A stretch of 64,000 bases of DNA from Melioribacteraceae bacterium (lineage in GTDB: Bacteria; Bacteroidota; Ignavibacteria; Ignavibacteriales; Melioribacteraceae). A model generated the notes under the pieces. The model saw only the letters and a list, made by a program, of their open reading frames with translations. It did not search any database and was not told the DNA's origin. The stretch is from NCBI GenBank assembly GCA_016927595.1, contig JAFGMI010000037.1, positions 1-64,000 of the forward strand, written 5' to 3'. How positions within the stretch are numbered: position 1 is the first letter of the stretch; each line of letters begins with the position of its first letter. This document shows positions 45,787 through 54,904 of the stretch, one piece after another. The translations under genes and the position numbers were made by a program.

Positions 45787-47055
45787 TTATTTCTCTTTTT
45801 TAAGATCTACTTTTTTAATCTCGCCACCGAAAATAAATACCGAAGCCACGCCAAGGGGCACAAGTACTGCGCCGAGCATAAAAAAAGGTACATAACTCGA
45901 TACTGTTAGAGCCGGGACGAGATAGGTAGTTATTATCACTCCGATCGCTGCTGTAGTTCCGCCCAGCCCCGCCAGAGAACCGACTGATTTACCACTGAAA
46001 AAATCACTTGGGAGAGTCTGTATATTGCCAATGGATACTTGAAATCCAAAAAGAATAAAAGCGATGAGTATTATTGCTATCAAAGGAGTACTTGCTACTG
46101 ATGTGAGCAGAAGCGAAGGAAGCATAATTGCTCCTCCTAGTATAATAGATGATTTACGCGCTTTATTGACACTCCATCCTGAGTTGATCCATCTTCCTAC
46201 AATCCACCCTCCGAAAATTGCACCCGAAGCGGCACCGACATACGGCATCCAGGCGAACAAGCCGATCTGCTTAATATCGAATCCGAATTTATCTGCAAGG
46301 TAAATTGGCAGCCAAAATACAAACAGCCACCATATTGGATCTAAGAATAATCTCGAAACCAGCACAGACCACGATTGTTTCTGTTTTACTATCTGGAACC
46401 ATGACGGAGCGTCTTCCTCTCTTTCCTCTTCCGTTTGTTCAGAAACAATATGTGCTTTTTCTTCCTCCGTTATCCAGGGATGATTCCTGGGAAGAGATCT
46501 ATTAATTATTAGCCATGGAACAATCCACAGTATACCCAGTATTCCGAGCATTAAAAATGTTACCCTCCATCCGATCCACAGATACAGAAATGCGATTAAT
46601 GGCGGTGAAATTATTGAACCTACCGAAGCTCCCGAATTGAATATTCCCTGCGCTAAAGCCCGTTCGCGGGCAGGGAACCATTCAGCGTTTGATTTGGTTG
46701 CACCTGGCCAGTTACCAGCTTCTCCTATCCCAAGTAAAAAACGGAAAATGCTGAACGAAACAACTCCTCTGGCTAAACCGTGCATCGCTGCTGAAAACGA
46801 CCATACTACTATCGAAATTACAAAACCCATTCTTGTACCGATCCAGTCATAAACTTTTCCCGAAACAGTTTGACTTATTGCATATGCTATCGTAAACATT
46901 ATTGCAATTGTGGAATATTCCTCTTTAGTCATCCCAAGATCTTTTGAAATATCGGGCCACATTATCGCAAGTGCACTTCTGTCGATATAATTTATTACTG
47001 TTGCGAAAGCGACCAGCGAAATAATCCACCAACGCAATCCCTTTATTTTCTTCAT
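45787..47055 (-). CDS. exuT: MFS hexuronate transporter
   Basis: 422 residues, twelve membrane helices, anion:cation symporter family. WWIISLVAFATVINYIDRSA at the N-terminus, KVYDWIGTRMGF between helices 2 and 3 and FLLGIGEAGNWPGATKSNAEW are signatures of ExuT-like hexuronate permeases. It would bring uronate monomers, or the unsaturated monomer DEH, across the inner membrane by proton symport. In alginate loci a related permease carries DEH (established for marine bacteria). It follows the kdgF-like gene by 56 bases. Its presence agrees with extracellular or periplasmic conversion to monomers by PL17 and GH88/GH105. Confidence 0.85.
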   Translation of the reverse strand: MKKIKGLRWWIISLVAFATVINYIDRSALAIMWPDISKDLGMTKEEYSTIAIMFTIAYAISQTVSGKVYDWIGTRMGFVISIVVWSFSAAMHGLARGVVSFSIFRFLLGIGEAGNWPGATKSNAEWFPARERALAQGIFNSGASVGSIISPPLIAFLYLWIGWRVTFLMLGILGILWIVPWLIINRSLPRNHPWITEEEKAHIVSEQTEEEREEDAPSWFQIVKQKQSWSVLVSRLFLDPIWWLFVFWLPIYLADKFGFDIKQIGLFAWMPYVGAASGAIFGGWIVGRWINSGWSVNKARKSSIILGGAIMLPSLLLTSVASTPLIAIILIAFILFGFQVSIGNIQTLPSDFFSGKSVGSLAGLGGTTAAIGVIITTYLVPALTVSSYVPFFMLGAVLVPLGVASVFIFGGEIKKVDLKKEK

Positions 47056-47111
47056 GTACTTCTCCAGATTTAATTCAAAGAGATGAAATTATTTTAATAA
47101 CTAATGCTGCA

Positions 47112-47450
47112 TTACAGAAAATCTTCCCGAATAGGACTGAATACATCGATCAGCAAGCCTTCTTCAAGACATACAGCACCGTGTTCAAGCTCGGGCGGCA
47201 CATAAAACCCATCCCCTGAATTCAGAATTTTCTTTTTATCGCCCATAGTGACTTCAAATTTACCGCTGACGATATAAGTTGTCTGACTATGAAAGTGTTT
47301 ATGTCTGACTCCCACACCGCCTTTATCAAAATGTACTTTAACCATCATTATTTCATCATCGTATCCCATTATTTTCCTTTTCATCCCGTGAGCAACTGTC
47401 TCCCACTCGATAACGGAAGTTTCAATAAATTTCTCACTTCGATATTTCAT
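47112..47450 (-). CDS. kdgF: KdgF-like cupin, unsaturated uronate linearisation
   Basis: 112-residue single cupin. KdgF proteins convert the 4,5-unsaturated monouronate to its linear keto form, the entry point for DEH metabolism from both pectin and alginate. The metal site is visible as VRHKHFHSQTTYIVSG (His50, His52, Gln56) and His90 in PPELEHG. The C-terminal D-x-F-x3-R (Asp102, Phe104, Arg108), important in characterised KdgF, is kept in IDVFSPIRED. GAGGAGG precedes the start. It is flanked by the PL17 gene (12 bases) and the transporter gene, which supports the assignment. Confidence 0.85.
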   Translation of the reverse strand: MKYRSEKFIETSVIEWETVAHGMKRKIMGYDDEIMMVKVHFDKGGVGVRHKHFHSQTTYIVSGKFEVTMGDKKKILNSGDGFYVPPELEHGAVCLEEGLLIDVFSPIREDFL

Positions 47451-47462
47451 TAACTACCTCCT

Positions 47463-49649
47463 CTATTTGTGAACAGCAACCGGGCCGGTCCATTTGAGTA
47501 TTTTATCAGCCGCTGAAAGCTCATGTTGTGAACCGGGATCAGCATCAGCATTAGCAATAGTAATGATCCAGTTAATATTATTATTACCCTTTATATTAAC
47601 AGCTGTGTACTTTTCGTCCGAACTTAAAACAATTATATCTTTGAACGTGCTGTAGGAGTCTTTGGTAAATTCCAATGTAGGATCAAAAATTCCGTGTGGT
47701 TCAAGAACAGATACAAAGACCGTGTTTTTATCTCTCTTTCTGACAATAAATCCCGGCTCATTCCTCAGATTAAATTCAGGATCGCTTCCTCCGATACGTG
47801 TAAAATATATTTCATCAGTCCTGGATGTGTTTATCGTGAGTGAATAAAACCTTTTTCCGTTCCACCAGGTTAACTGAGAGGTTGAATCAGGCTTACCCAT
47901 CGCCTCTTTCCATAAATGCTGATATCCATTGTCATCCCCCATCAAACTCCTTTGCTTAGTATATGCATCGTACCGGAAATTCGAATAAATGAAATGACCC
48001 ATGTAGTAAAAAGGAAGGTCATATTCATGACTGATTCCGGAATTAATTCTGTAAACATCTATTACAACAGGTCTGTATAATTTATCATCATTTACCAGTA
48101 TCATAGTTCTATGTTGATTGACTCCGGGATAGGCTTTATCCTCTTTTGCACTAACATATTGGAAGTCAGGTTTATCGCTGTTGAAACAATACCTGTAAGC
48201 GTGATATTTCTCGGATTCCGAACGTATTCCGCTAAACTGTGATTTTTGATCAACCACTACGGTGTTATGAGCAACCGTCTGCTTTGCATATGTATTATTT
48301 TCTTCAAGATATCGCCCTCCGAATTTCTGTTCGACATTCAAAAATCTTGCGGCACCATAATCTTGAATTATTTCGCGTGCCTGGTCATAAAAACAAAATG
48401 TGAGTTTATCGAAATGACCATGCGAAAGTCCGTGGGAGCCATATTTCATCAGCAGTGTCTCCTGATCCTCGGGAGTACCGTACCTTAAAATTCCTACTCC
48501 TCCCATATTCCCTTCCGGACCGTCAGTGTACTCAACACTTTTCCAGTTGAATTCAGGGACAGGTTTATCATCCGATAAATCCCGCGCCGCCATCATTCCG
48601 GGTCCTGTAAGTGAAACCTGATCATGAAGTTTTACAATACTAAGCAGCTGTCTGTCCTGACCGTAATGTGCATAAACAAAATTTGTGGCAAAGATCAATT
48701 CAGGCGAGAGCCAGGTTTTTTCTTTCAGTGCATCATTAATAGGTATAAAAGTCCCGTCTGTATATGTAACCTGTAATGCGGAGTACAATGCTTTCTTTAA
48801 AATTTGATCCCGGTAGTTGTAGATTTCAAGTTCGGGTTGATTATTGTGTATGACTTCGGCGAATATAAAAAATGGCCACAGAGCATATCGCACATAATAT
48901 CCTCCCTCGGTATAATAACCATCGGGAGAAAACAGATTATCGAGTTGAGCGATGAATCCGCTTTTACCATCTTTCTTCGAGCCATGCAATGCCATCTCTA
49001 CATAATCATCGTTCCCGATTACATACCCCGCCATACCTACTGCTGCTACAATCCAGGTTCCATGATTATGTATCAGATCGAATTCGTGTGTACATTCATT
49101 TATAAAAAATTCGCTCATCGGTATAAAGATATTTTGTTCGTAGTTATTTCTATCGGATTCAGACAGCCAGTCGTATATACAGTCGTATGCCTGTATCGTA
49201 TGCAGCAGCCACACGGTTTCATTAAGACTCTGCCAGAACATTCTTCCGGGGGTTTGTTTTTTACCCTGCGGATGTCTGCCAAGCTGAGGATATAATTCAG
49301 CGTATTCATCCAGCATGCTTTTTATAAATACGGCATATCTTTCATCACCTGTTACGGAATACAAAATACCGGCATTATACATTTCGTTGTAGTTCTGTTT
49401 ATGTCTTTCGTGTGTATAACCGCCACCCGGATCTTTGGGATAGGGAACATCAATTCTGGAATTCATAGCAGACTCTACAAAATCTTTGGCGAGCTGCAAT
49501 GATTTATCGAATAATGGAACTGACCCCAAATGAACTTTAATATTTGCAGCATCTTCCCCTGTAATAACAAGATTCGGATGAGAACTCTGTCCGCTGGTAG
49601 AAATATTAACAATGCAAATAGCCCAAAAAACTATAAACAATTTTCTCAT
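47463..49649 (-). CDS. PL17 oligoalginate lyase
   Basis: 728 residues, signal peptide to about residue 20 (STSGQ). PL17 enzymes remove unsaturated monomers exolytically from alginate oligomers. The alpha-barrel carries MFWQSLNETVWLLHTIQAYD, the catalytic Asn195-His196 in LIHNHGTWIVAAVGMAGY, and the tyrosine-rich DGYYTEGGYYVRYALWPF (about 243-260). The heparinase II/III-like sheet domain carries HGLSHGHFDKLTFCFYDQ. These blocks fit PL17 better than other heparinase-fold lyases. It sits between the SDR gene and kdgF, the classical alginate operon order. Beta-mannuronate-rich or mixed alginate is the usual substrate. Confidence 0.88.
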   Translation of the reverse strand: MRKLFIVFWAICIVNISTSGQSSHPNLVITGEDAANIKVHLGSVPLFDKSLQLAKDFVESAMNSRIDVPYPKDPGGGYTHERHKQNYNEMYNAGILYSVTGDERYAVFIKSMLDEYAELYPQLGRHPQGKKQTPGRMFWQSLNETVWLLHTIQAYDCIYDWLSESDRNNYEQNIFIPMSEFFINECTHEFDLIHNHGTWIVAAVGMAGYVIGNDDYVEMALHGSKKDGKSGFIAQLDNLFSPDGYYTEGGYYVRYALWPFFIFAEVIHNNQPELEIYNYRDQILKKALYSALQVTYTDGTFIPINDALKEKTWLSPELIFATNFVYAHYGQDRQLLSIVKLHDQVSLTGPGMMAARDLSDDKPVPEFNWKSVEYTDGPEGNMGGVGILRYGTPEDQETLLMKYGSHGLSHGHFDKLTFCFYDQAREIIQDYGAARFLNVEQKFGGRYLEENNTYAKQTVAHNTVVVDQKSQFSGIRSESEKYHAYRYCFNSDKPDFQYVSAKEDKAYPGVNQHRTMILVNDDKLYRPVVIDVYRINSGISHEYDLPFYYMGHFIYSNFRYDAYTKQRSLMGDDNGYQHLWKEAMGKPDSTSQLTWWNGKRFYSLTINTSRTDEIYFTRIGGSDPEFNLRNEPGFIVRKRDKNTVFVSVLEPHGIFDPTLEFTKDSYSTFKDIIVLSSDEKYTAVNIKGNNNINWIITIANADADPGSQHELSAADKILKWTGPVAVHK

Positions 49650-49661
49650 TTTGATTCCTTA

Positions 49662-50417
49662 TTAAATAAAATATGTTCCGCCGTTGATTTCTACACTTGC
49701 ACCGGTTATGAAAGAAGATTTTTCGGATAACAGATATAATACCAGATCTGCTACCTCGGAAGCCTCGCCTTCTCTTCTTAACGGCGTGGAGGCTGCAACT
49801 TTTTCGCGCACTTCAGGTTTCGTAAACGTATCATGAAATGTCGTATTAATCATTCCGGGCGACACCGCATTTACTCTTATATTTTGGGGACCAAGTTCCT
49901 TTGCCATACTTTTAGTGAATGTAAGTACTCCTCCCTTGGAAGTAGCATAGGCAGAAGCACCAGGACCACCGCCGTCGCGGGCAGCCTGAGATGAAAAATT
50001 TACGATTGCACTGCCTGCGGTCATATATGGAACTACTTCTTTTGTTAACAGAAAGGCACTTGTCAGATTCAGGGTAAGCACTCCATTCCAGAATTCCAGG
50101 TCCATCTCCGAAATCGTTTTACGGGCTACCAATCCACCTGCCACATTTACAAGATAATGTATATGTTCGCCAAAATTTTTCCTGCATTGTTCCACTACAT
50201 TTTTCACATCTTCACTTCTTGTCATATCACCCTGGACTATAATAGCATTGCCCCCTGCTTCAGCGATTGTATTTTTTGTTTCTTCGGCTTGTTCGGGATT
50301 ATCAAAGTAATTAATACATACCGATGCTCCCTGTTCCGCCAGCTTAACAGAGCATTGTCTTCCGATATCTCTCGCTCCACCTGAGATAATTGCAACTTTG
50401 TTTGTGAATTCTGACAT
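49662..50417 (-). CDS. SDR oxidoreductase, candidate DEH reductase
   Basis: 251-residue classical SDR with ISGGARDIGRQCSVKL, VNVAGGLVARK (Val in place of the usual Asn of NNAG), and catalytic Ser-Tyr-Lys in NFSSQAARDGGGPGASAYAT plus SKGG. In alginate operons such an SDR (DehR, A1-R) reduces 4-deoxy-5-keto uronate (DEH) to KDG with NAD(P)H. The neighbours, PL17 12 bases downstream and gntR, kdgK and eda upstream, match that layout. The window also has kduI and kduD, so two routes from DEH to KDG may coexist. The start follows AGGAGAA. Confidence 0.78.
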   Translation of the reverse strand: MSEFTNKVAIISGGARDIGRQCSVKLAEQGASVCINYFDNPEQAEETKNTIAEAGGNAIIVQGDMTRSEDVKNVVEQCRKNFGEHIHYLVNVAGGLVARKTISEMDLEFWNGVLTLNLTSAFLLTKEVVPYMTAGSAIVNFSSQAARDGGGPGASAYATSKGGVLTFTKSMAKELGPQNIRVNAVSPGMINTTFHDTFTKPEVREKVAASTPLRREGEASEVADLVLYLLSEKSSFITGASVEINGGTYFI

Positions 50418-50450
50418 AGTATTCTCCTGTTTTAATAATTTATATTATCT

Positions 50451-51164
50451 TCAATCATTCCCGTTAAATATCGACCTCGCATGTTTTTCGGCTATCTTCA
50501 AATGCTCGACCATACAATTAAAAGCCTTTTCGCCATCTCTTTGCTCAACTGCGTTTAATATTTTAGTGTGCCACTCAACAGCTGATTCTTTTGCATCGTT
50601 TACATTGGCATAAACTGCAGATTTAAGCTGGGGCATCAGGTTATGAATCGGGGTAATCAGCAACGGTATCACCTTGTTCTTGGTTGCACGGGCAAGCAGC
50701 TGGTGAAATTCCATATCCAATTCCGCAAGGACTTCAAATCCGCCTGAATGATTCTTCAACTGCTCGATGTTTACTTTCATCAGATGAATATCTTCAGCAT
50801 CATGATGAATCGATGCATCTTTAGCAATCGAGGGTTCGATCATCTGTCGTGCATTAACAAGATCTATGATATAATTTTTGCTCAGATTAAGTTTAAGATA
50901 CTTCTCAAGCGGATTCACAACGCTTTCCGATGTAATCCGGTTAACAAAAATACCTCTGCCTTTTTCTATTGTAATAAGCCCGTGAGCAGAGAGAACCTGC
51001 AATGCCTCTCTTACCGAAGTTCGGCTAACATTAAACTGTTCACAAAGCTCATTTTCCGACGGAAGTCTATCTCCCGGTGCATATTGTTTGGTTAGAATTG
51101 CATCTTCTATCTGGGACGCAATTATCTGTTTGATGGGTATCCTTTCATCGATTGAATTAAACAT
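50451..51164 (-). CDS. GntR/FadR-family transcriptional regulator
   Basis: 237 residues. The winged helix-turn-helix at residues 10-75 reads GDRLPSENELCEQFNVSRTS, VREALQVLSAHGLI and KGRGIFV. The all-helical FCD effector domain (about 95-225) has the metal-binding style of FadR-group members (DMEFHQLLARAT, EWHTKILNAVEQRD). GntR regulators of this group (UxuR, ExuR, KdgR-like) respond to uronate or KDG-type ligands. It lies mid-operon between kdgK and the SDR, so it probably controls the cluster in which it lies; the operon promoter is outside the window. Confidence 0.9.
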   Translation of the reverse strand: MFNSIDERIPIKQIIASQIEDAILTKQYAPGDRLPSENELCEQFNVSRTSVREALQVLSAHGLITIEKGRGIFVNRITSESVVNPLEKYLKLNLSKNYIIDLVNARQMIEPSIAKDASIHHDAEDIHLMKVNIEQLKNHSGGFEVLAELDMEFHQLLARATKNKVIPLLITPIHNLMPQLKSAVYANVNDAKESAVEWHTKILNAVEQRDGEKAFNCMVEHLKIAEKHARSIFNGND

Positions 51165-51188
51165 GATTTATCCTCCAAGGATATAATA

Positions 51189-52223
51189 TTATCTTTCTAC
51201 TCTTCCCGAACCACCGCTCTCAATAAGTTTATTAACTTCATCCTTCGATACCAGGTTGAAATCCCCCGGTATTGTTTGCTTAAGGCATGAAGCCGCAACT
51301 GCAAATTCAAGAGCTTCTTTCGAATTGTTGAGTTCTAACATACCGTAAATCAAACCGCTCGCAAACGAATCTCCGCCGCCAACCCTGTCGATAATCTGAA
51401 TATCATATTTTGAAGATCTGTAAGGCGGGTTGCAGTCTTTATCATCATACATCAGTGCGCTCCAGCCGTTTCTCGAAGCTGAAAAGCTTTCCCTGAGTGT
51501 GATGGCTACCGACTTGAATGAAAATTTATTTTTTAAATCTTCGGCAAGTCTGAAGTAACCTTCCTCATCAATTTCAGCTTTATGCACATCGGTTTCCCCC
51601 GCTTTCATCCCCAGACTTTTTTCAGCATCCTCTTCATTTGCAATACACACATCAACATGTTCCATCAACGGTATCATTATCTTTTGAGCATCGCTTTCGG
51701 TCCACATTTTTTTTCTGAAATTAAGATCACAGCTTATTGTCAATCCTTTTTCAGAAGCAGTCTGACAAGCCATTCTTAATGCAGCCTGTGCTTTGCTACC
51801 CAGAGCGGGAGTAATGCCAGTCCAGTGAAACCAGTCCTTGCCTTCGAATATTTCATCCCATCTGAACTCACCGGGATCGGCTGTGCTGATTGCAGAATAG
51901 TTGCGGTCATAGATAACTTTCGAAGGTCTCTGCGAGGCGCCCGTTTCGAGAAAGTAAATCCCTATTCTTTCGCCTCCTCTGACGATGTAACCGGTATCGA
52001 CTCCGAATTTGCGCAATAAATTAATTGCGGATTGCCCGATTTCATGTCTGGGCAGTTTTGTAATATAATAGCTGTCCAAGCCATAATTGGCTAGCGCAAC
52101 TGCAACATTAGCCTCTCCTCCACCGAATGTAACATCAAAGTTATCTGATTGCACGAACCTTTTGAATCCCGGCGTTGAGAGCCTGAGCATAACTTCACCA
52201 AATGTTACAACCTTCCTGACCAT
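51189..52223 (-). CDS. kdgK: 2-keto-3-deoxygluconate kinase
   Basis: 344 residues, PfkB family. It phosphorylates KDG to KDPG. N-terminal sugar motif FGGGEANVAVALANYGLDSY and the KDG-specific-looking GIYFLETGASQRPSKVIYDR are intact; the ATP motif is DRVGGGDSFASGLIYG with catalytic Asp. It lies three bases downstream of the KDPG aldolase gene, the standard pair. It serves both pectin (via KduI/KduD) and alginate (via the SDR) branches. Confidence 0.93.
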   Translation of the reverse strand: MVRKVVTFGEVMLRLSTPGFKRFVQSDNFDVTFGGGEANVAVALANYGLDSYYITKLPRHEIGQSAINLLRKFGVDTGYIVRGGERIGIYFLETGASQRPSKVIYDRNYSAISTADPGEFRWDEIFEGKDWFHWTGITPALGSKAQAALRMACQTASEKGLTISCDLNFRKKMWTESDAQKIMIPLMEHVDVCIANEEDAEKSLGMKAGETDVHKAEIDEEGYFRLAEDLKNKFSFKSVAITLRESFSASRNGWSALMYDDKDCNPPYRSSKYDIQIIDRVGGGDSFASGLIYGMLELNNSKEALEFAVAASCLKQTIPGDFNLVSKDEVNKLIESGGSGRVER

Positions 52224-52226
52224 TTA

Positions 52227-52892
52227 TTAATTACTCCTTTTTTTGCTATTGTTTTCATACTCTCGAATACTGTTCATCAATGTAACAGCATTCGCTTCAA
52301 TCTTCCTGTAATCATCCTTCTCGATTGCATTTTTATCAAGAAGTGCACTGCCAACACCTACGGCACAAGCACCTGCTTTAAACCAATCTCCGGCATTGGT
52401 AAGTGTTACTCCACCGGTCGGCATAATCTTTAAATGCGGCATAGGTGCAAGCACACCTTTAAAAAATGCCATACCGAGAACATCGGCTGGAAAAACTTTA
52501 ACAACATCAGCGCCTTTTTCAAATGCAGTTAATATTTCTGTCGGCGTAAAAGCTCCTGGCATTGCCGGAATGCTAAATTTGTGTGCTTCCTCAACTATCT
52601 CACTTTTATAAACCGGACTAACAATATATTTGGCACCGATATCAGCACAACGTTTAACCTGTTCGGCACTCAGAACAGAACCCACCCCGATTACCGATTC
52701 ATCCCCGAATTCATTTACAAGGTTTCTCAGCACATTGTAAGCGTCCGGGGTAGTCAAAGTAAGTTCAATGTTTTTTATTCCGCCTGATATTATTGCTTCT
52801 ACTGTCGGGACAACTTTCTCCGGAGCGTTCAAGCGTACTACCGCGAATGCTTTGTTATTTAATACGTCAATCAGAATTTTATTCCTTTCCAT
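52227..52892 (-). CDS. eda: KDPG aldolase
   Basis: 221 residues. It splits 2-keto-3-deoxy-6-phosphogluconate into pyruvate and glyceraldehyde 3-phosphate. Landmarks: AFAVVRLNAPEKVVPTVEAI, the glutamate in NIELTLTTPDAYNV, VIGVGSVLSAEQV, IVSPVYKSEIV, the Schiff-base lysine in GADVVKVFPADVLG, and MPTGGVTLTNAGDWFKAG. The start overlaps the upstream lyase gene by 14 bases. Together with kdgK it ends the DEH/KDG route. Confidence 0.94.
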   Translation of the reverse strand: MERNKILIDVLNNKAFAVVRLNAPEKVVPTVEAIISGGIKNIELTLTTPDAYNVLRNLVNEFGDESVIGVGSVLSAEQVKRCADIGAKYIVSPVYKSEIVEEAHKFSIPAMPGAFTPTEILTAFEKGADVVKVFPADVLGMAFFKGVLAPMPHLKIMPTGGVTLTNAGDWFKAGACAVGVGSALLDKNAIEKDDYRKIEANAVTLMNSIREYENNSKKRSN

Positions 52893-54150
52893 AATTACCG
52901 TTGTTTCCTTTCATTTTATTATTAAGTCTTATTTTCACAATCATATTTAAAAAATACCTGAATGGATCGTCAATAGAAGAGTTCACAGTTTCATCATCTT
53001 CATTTTTTATCCGTAAGTATAAATCTAAATAATTCTGATCATCTTTTAATAATCCGGCAAACGCCAGATAGGCAGGGGCATCTTCTGAAACTGGTTTAAT
53101 CTGGATCTTATTCCATTTGCCAGGTTCTTCTAAGAACGGGGTAAGATAACTGATAGCAGTTTCTAACGATGCATTCTGTGGATTACTATAATTATACAAA
53201 TTATATCCGTATTTTTTTAAAGCTGCAGACAACGTAAGCAGAGCCGACAAATTGAAAGAAGAGTAATTCAGCGACAACGTTCTGATCTCTTCCAATGGCT
53301 GTGCACCGTTTGATTCAATCTGGTTGTCTATTAAGAAGTGCCTGGAATAATCAAATAGACCACCTATGCCGCTGCTGTCTCCCGTGAAGAATGAATAGAC
53401 GGCTATCTGAGCCGCATACCAACTTGAGTGGTTATTACCCCGTAGCTTTTCATCAAGCCCATACTCGCTTTCTTTCAGCCAATGCAAAAAATCTCTGAAC
53501 CAGTTTTTCGTTTTGAGTGCACTCTCATCACGCCAGTATCCTGTGATGTAAAGAAAATTAAATGCTTCAGTTAACAAAGTAAATCTGTGGGTTTCTATTA
53601 TACCGACACCTCTCACAACAGGTTTATTTCGAATTAACTGAGCATATTTAAGATTAGGATTCATCCTTGTTTCAGGATTATTAAACCAGGTATCTATAAA
53701 TTCTACAGCTTTATTTGCATAACGCATATCATCATACAGATAAGCCGCAAACGATAATGCAGATACTGCTACATACATCTTAAGCAGAAGATTTTTATGA
53801 TCCTGGAATCTGTCAGGATTTCTGATTCCGTCTTTCCTGATAAAGGCAGCATCGGGGTCTTCGGGATCGGGCCACCAGTAAGGACCTTCACTGATATAAT
53901 TATGCGGATCACTGCATATATCGGGTCGTACCGAGGAGACTATTGTAAAAGGCTCTTCATTCATAAATGATTCGGCAAGTTTCTTAATTTTACCAGCATT
54001 TCCCAGATAGTACGTCTCTCCGTTTACAAGAGCTGTTTTAAGACCAGTCATATCATCTGTCCTGAAATACAGAAATTCATTCTGCTGTGCAACCGTATCA
54101 CTACAGACAATAACTAACAGTGTTATGATAATTTTTATAAACCTAATCAT
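52879..54150 (-). CDS. Alginate lyase-family (PF05426-type) polyuronate lyase A
   Basis: 423 residues with signal peptide to about residue 21 (DTVAQ). The helical toroid shows the family blocks EGPYWWPDPEDPDAAFIRKD, WFNNPETRMNPNLKYAQ, RGVGIIETHRFTLLTEA and RGNNHSSWYAAQIAVYSF, where Asn-His and a nearby Tyr are the likely catalytic set. This type covers alginate and glucuronan lyases (PL5/PL38-like); I cannot choose the substrate. It is a clear paralogue of the protein at 58452-59609. It overlaps the ThuA-like gene by 8 bases upstream and eda by 14 downstream. Confidence 0.82.
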   Translation of the reverse strand: MIRFIKIIITLLVIVCSDTVAQQNEFLYFRTDDMTGLKTALVNGETYYLGNAGKIKKLAESFMNEEPFTIVSSVRPDICSDPHNYISEGPYWWPDPEDPDAAFIRKDGIRNPDRFQDHKNLLLKMYVAVSALSFAAYLYDDMRYANKAVEFIDTWFNNPETRMNPNLKYAQLIRNKPVVRGVGIIETHRFTLLTEAFNFLYITGYWRDESALKTKNWFRDFLHWLKESEYGLDEKLRGNNHSSWYAAQIAVYSFFTGDSSGIGGLFDYSRHFLIDNQIESNGAQPLEEIRTLSLNYSSFNLSALLTLSAALKKYGYNLYNYSNPQNASLETAISYLTPFLEEPGKWNKIQIKPVSEDAPAYLAFAGLLKDDQNYLDLYLRIKNEDDETVNSSIDDPFRYFLNMIVKIRLNNKMKGNNGNYGKE

Positions 54151-54877
54151 TTTTTGAAACCCAGATTATTCCGCCGATAATATGTTTTAAAAAGCCTGTA
54201 TCATCATAGTGTTCGGATTTATGACCCAGAGCAGTGTACCATGATCTTCCACCATCGAATTTGTGATACCAGCTGATAGGATGATGGTCTTTGTGTTTGC
54301 CGCCGGAGTATGTCGATTCGTCAACGGTCAGCAAAATATTTATATCATCTCCGGGCAGTTCTTTCCAATTATACCATTCATCGTTCCATTCATAACTCAA
54401 AGGCAAATGAAGCGTGGAAATGTGTGAAGTATCCTCAACATAAAGTGTTGCTTTCTGAATCTTAGGATGATTATCAAAAAAAGCACCTAAAAGCCTGCCA
54501 TACCATTTCCAGTCATATTCGGTAGCCGCGGCACCATGAATTCCAACAAATCCACCACCCGATCTGATGAAATCGATAAAACTTTGTTGTTCAGCTTCAC
54601 TAAAAATATTACCTCCTGTATTCAGGAATACCACAACATCTATATTATCAAGATTTTCTTTTCTGAAATAGCTGGAGTCATCCGTTGAAATTACAGAACC
54701 CCCGTATTCTTCAATCTGCTTCGTAAGTGCTATAGTGGCATGTTCCCTTGACTCGTGTTGATAGTCATTTGAGAACGAAAATATTAATACGTTTTTATTT
54801 TTAAGATTATTCACTTCGTCTTCCTGATAAAACATTGCTGAAATAATTCCCATTATTATTATCAATAAATGCATCAT
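54143..54877 (-). CDS. ThuA-like domain protein
   Basis: 244 residues of the ThuA (trehalose utilisation) fold, a glutamine-amidotransferase-like alpha/beta domain. Landmarks: NVLIFSFSNDYQHESREHAT, VVVFLNTGGNIFSEAEQQSF, GGGFVGIHGAAATEYDWKWY, PISWYHKFDGGRSWYTALGH and KHIIGGIIWV. The N-terminus MMHLLIIIMGIISAMFYQ looks like a short signal. ThuA proteins in polysaccharide loci are frequent but their activity is not settled. It overlaps the lyase gene downstream by 8 bases and follows the GH88-GH2 gene by 27. Confidence 0.85.
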   Translation of the reverse strand: MMHLLIIIMGIISAMFYQEDEVNNLKNKNVLIFSFSNDYQHESREHATIALTKQIEEYGGSVISTDDSSYFRKENLDNIDVVVFLNTGGNIFSEAEQQSFIDFIRSGGGFVGIHGAAATEYDWKWYGRLLGAFFDNHPKIQKATLYVEDTSHISTLHLPLSYEWNDEWYNWKELPGDDINILLTVDESTYSGGKHKDHHPISWYHKFDGGRSWYTALGHKSEHYDDTGFLKHIIGGIIWVSKND

Positions 54878-54904
54878 AAGCGTCGTGACCTATTTTAACT
54901 TAAC

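Noticed and set aside
48804-49295. 163-residue open frame on the plus strand
   Set aside because: It lies wholly inside the PL17 gene on the other strand, has no ribosome site or family motif, and the PL17 reading is supported by catalytic motifs.
29378-52223. Mannonate dehydratase (UxuA) hidden among the uronate genes
   Set aside because: I read every gene in both uronate clusters and none has UxuA-like length and motifs; every gene there has another clear family.
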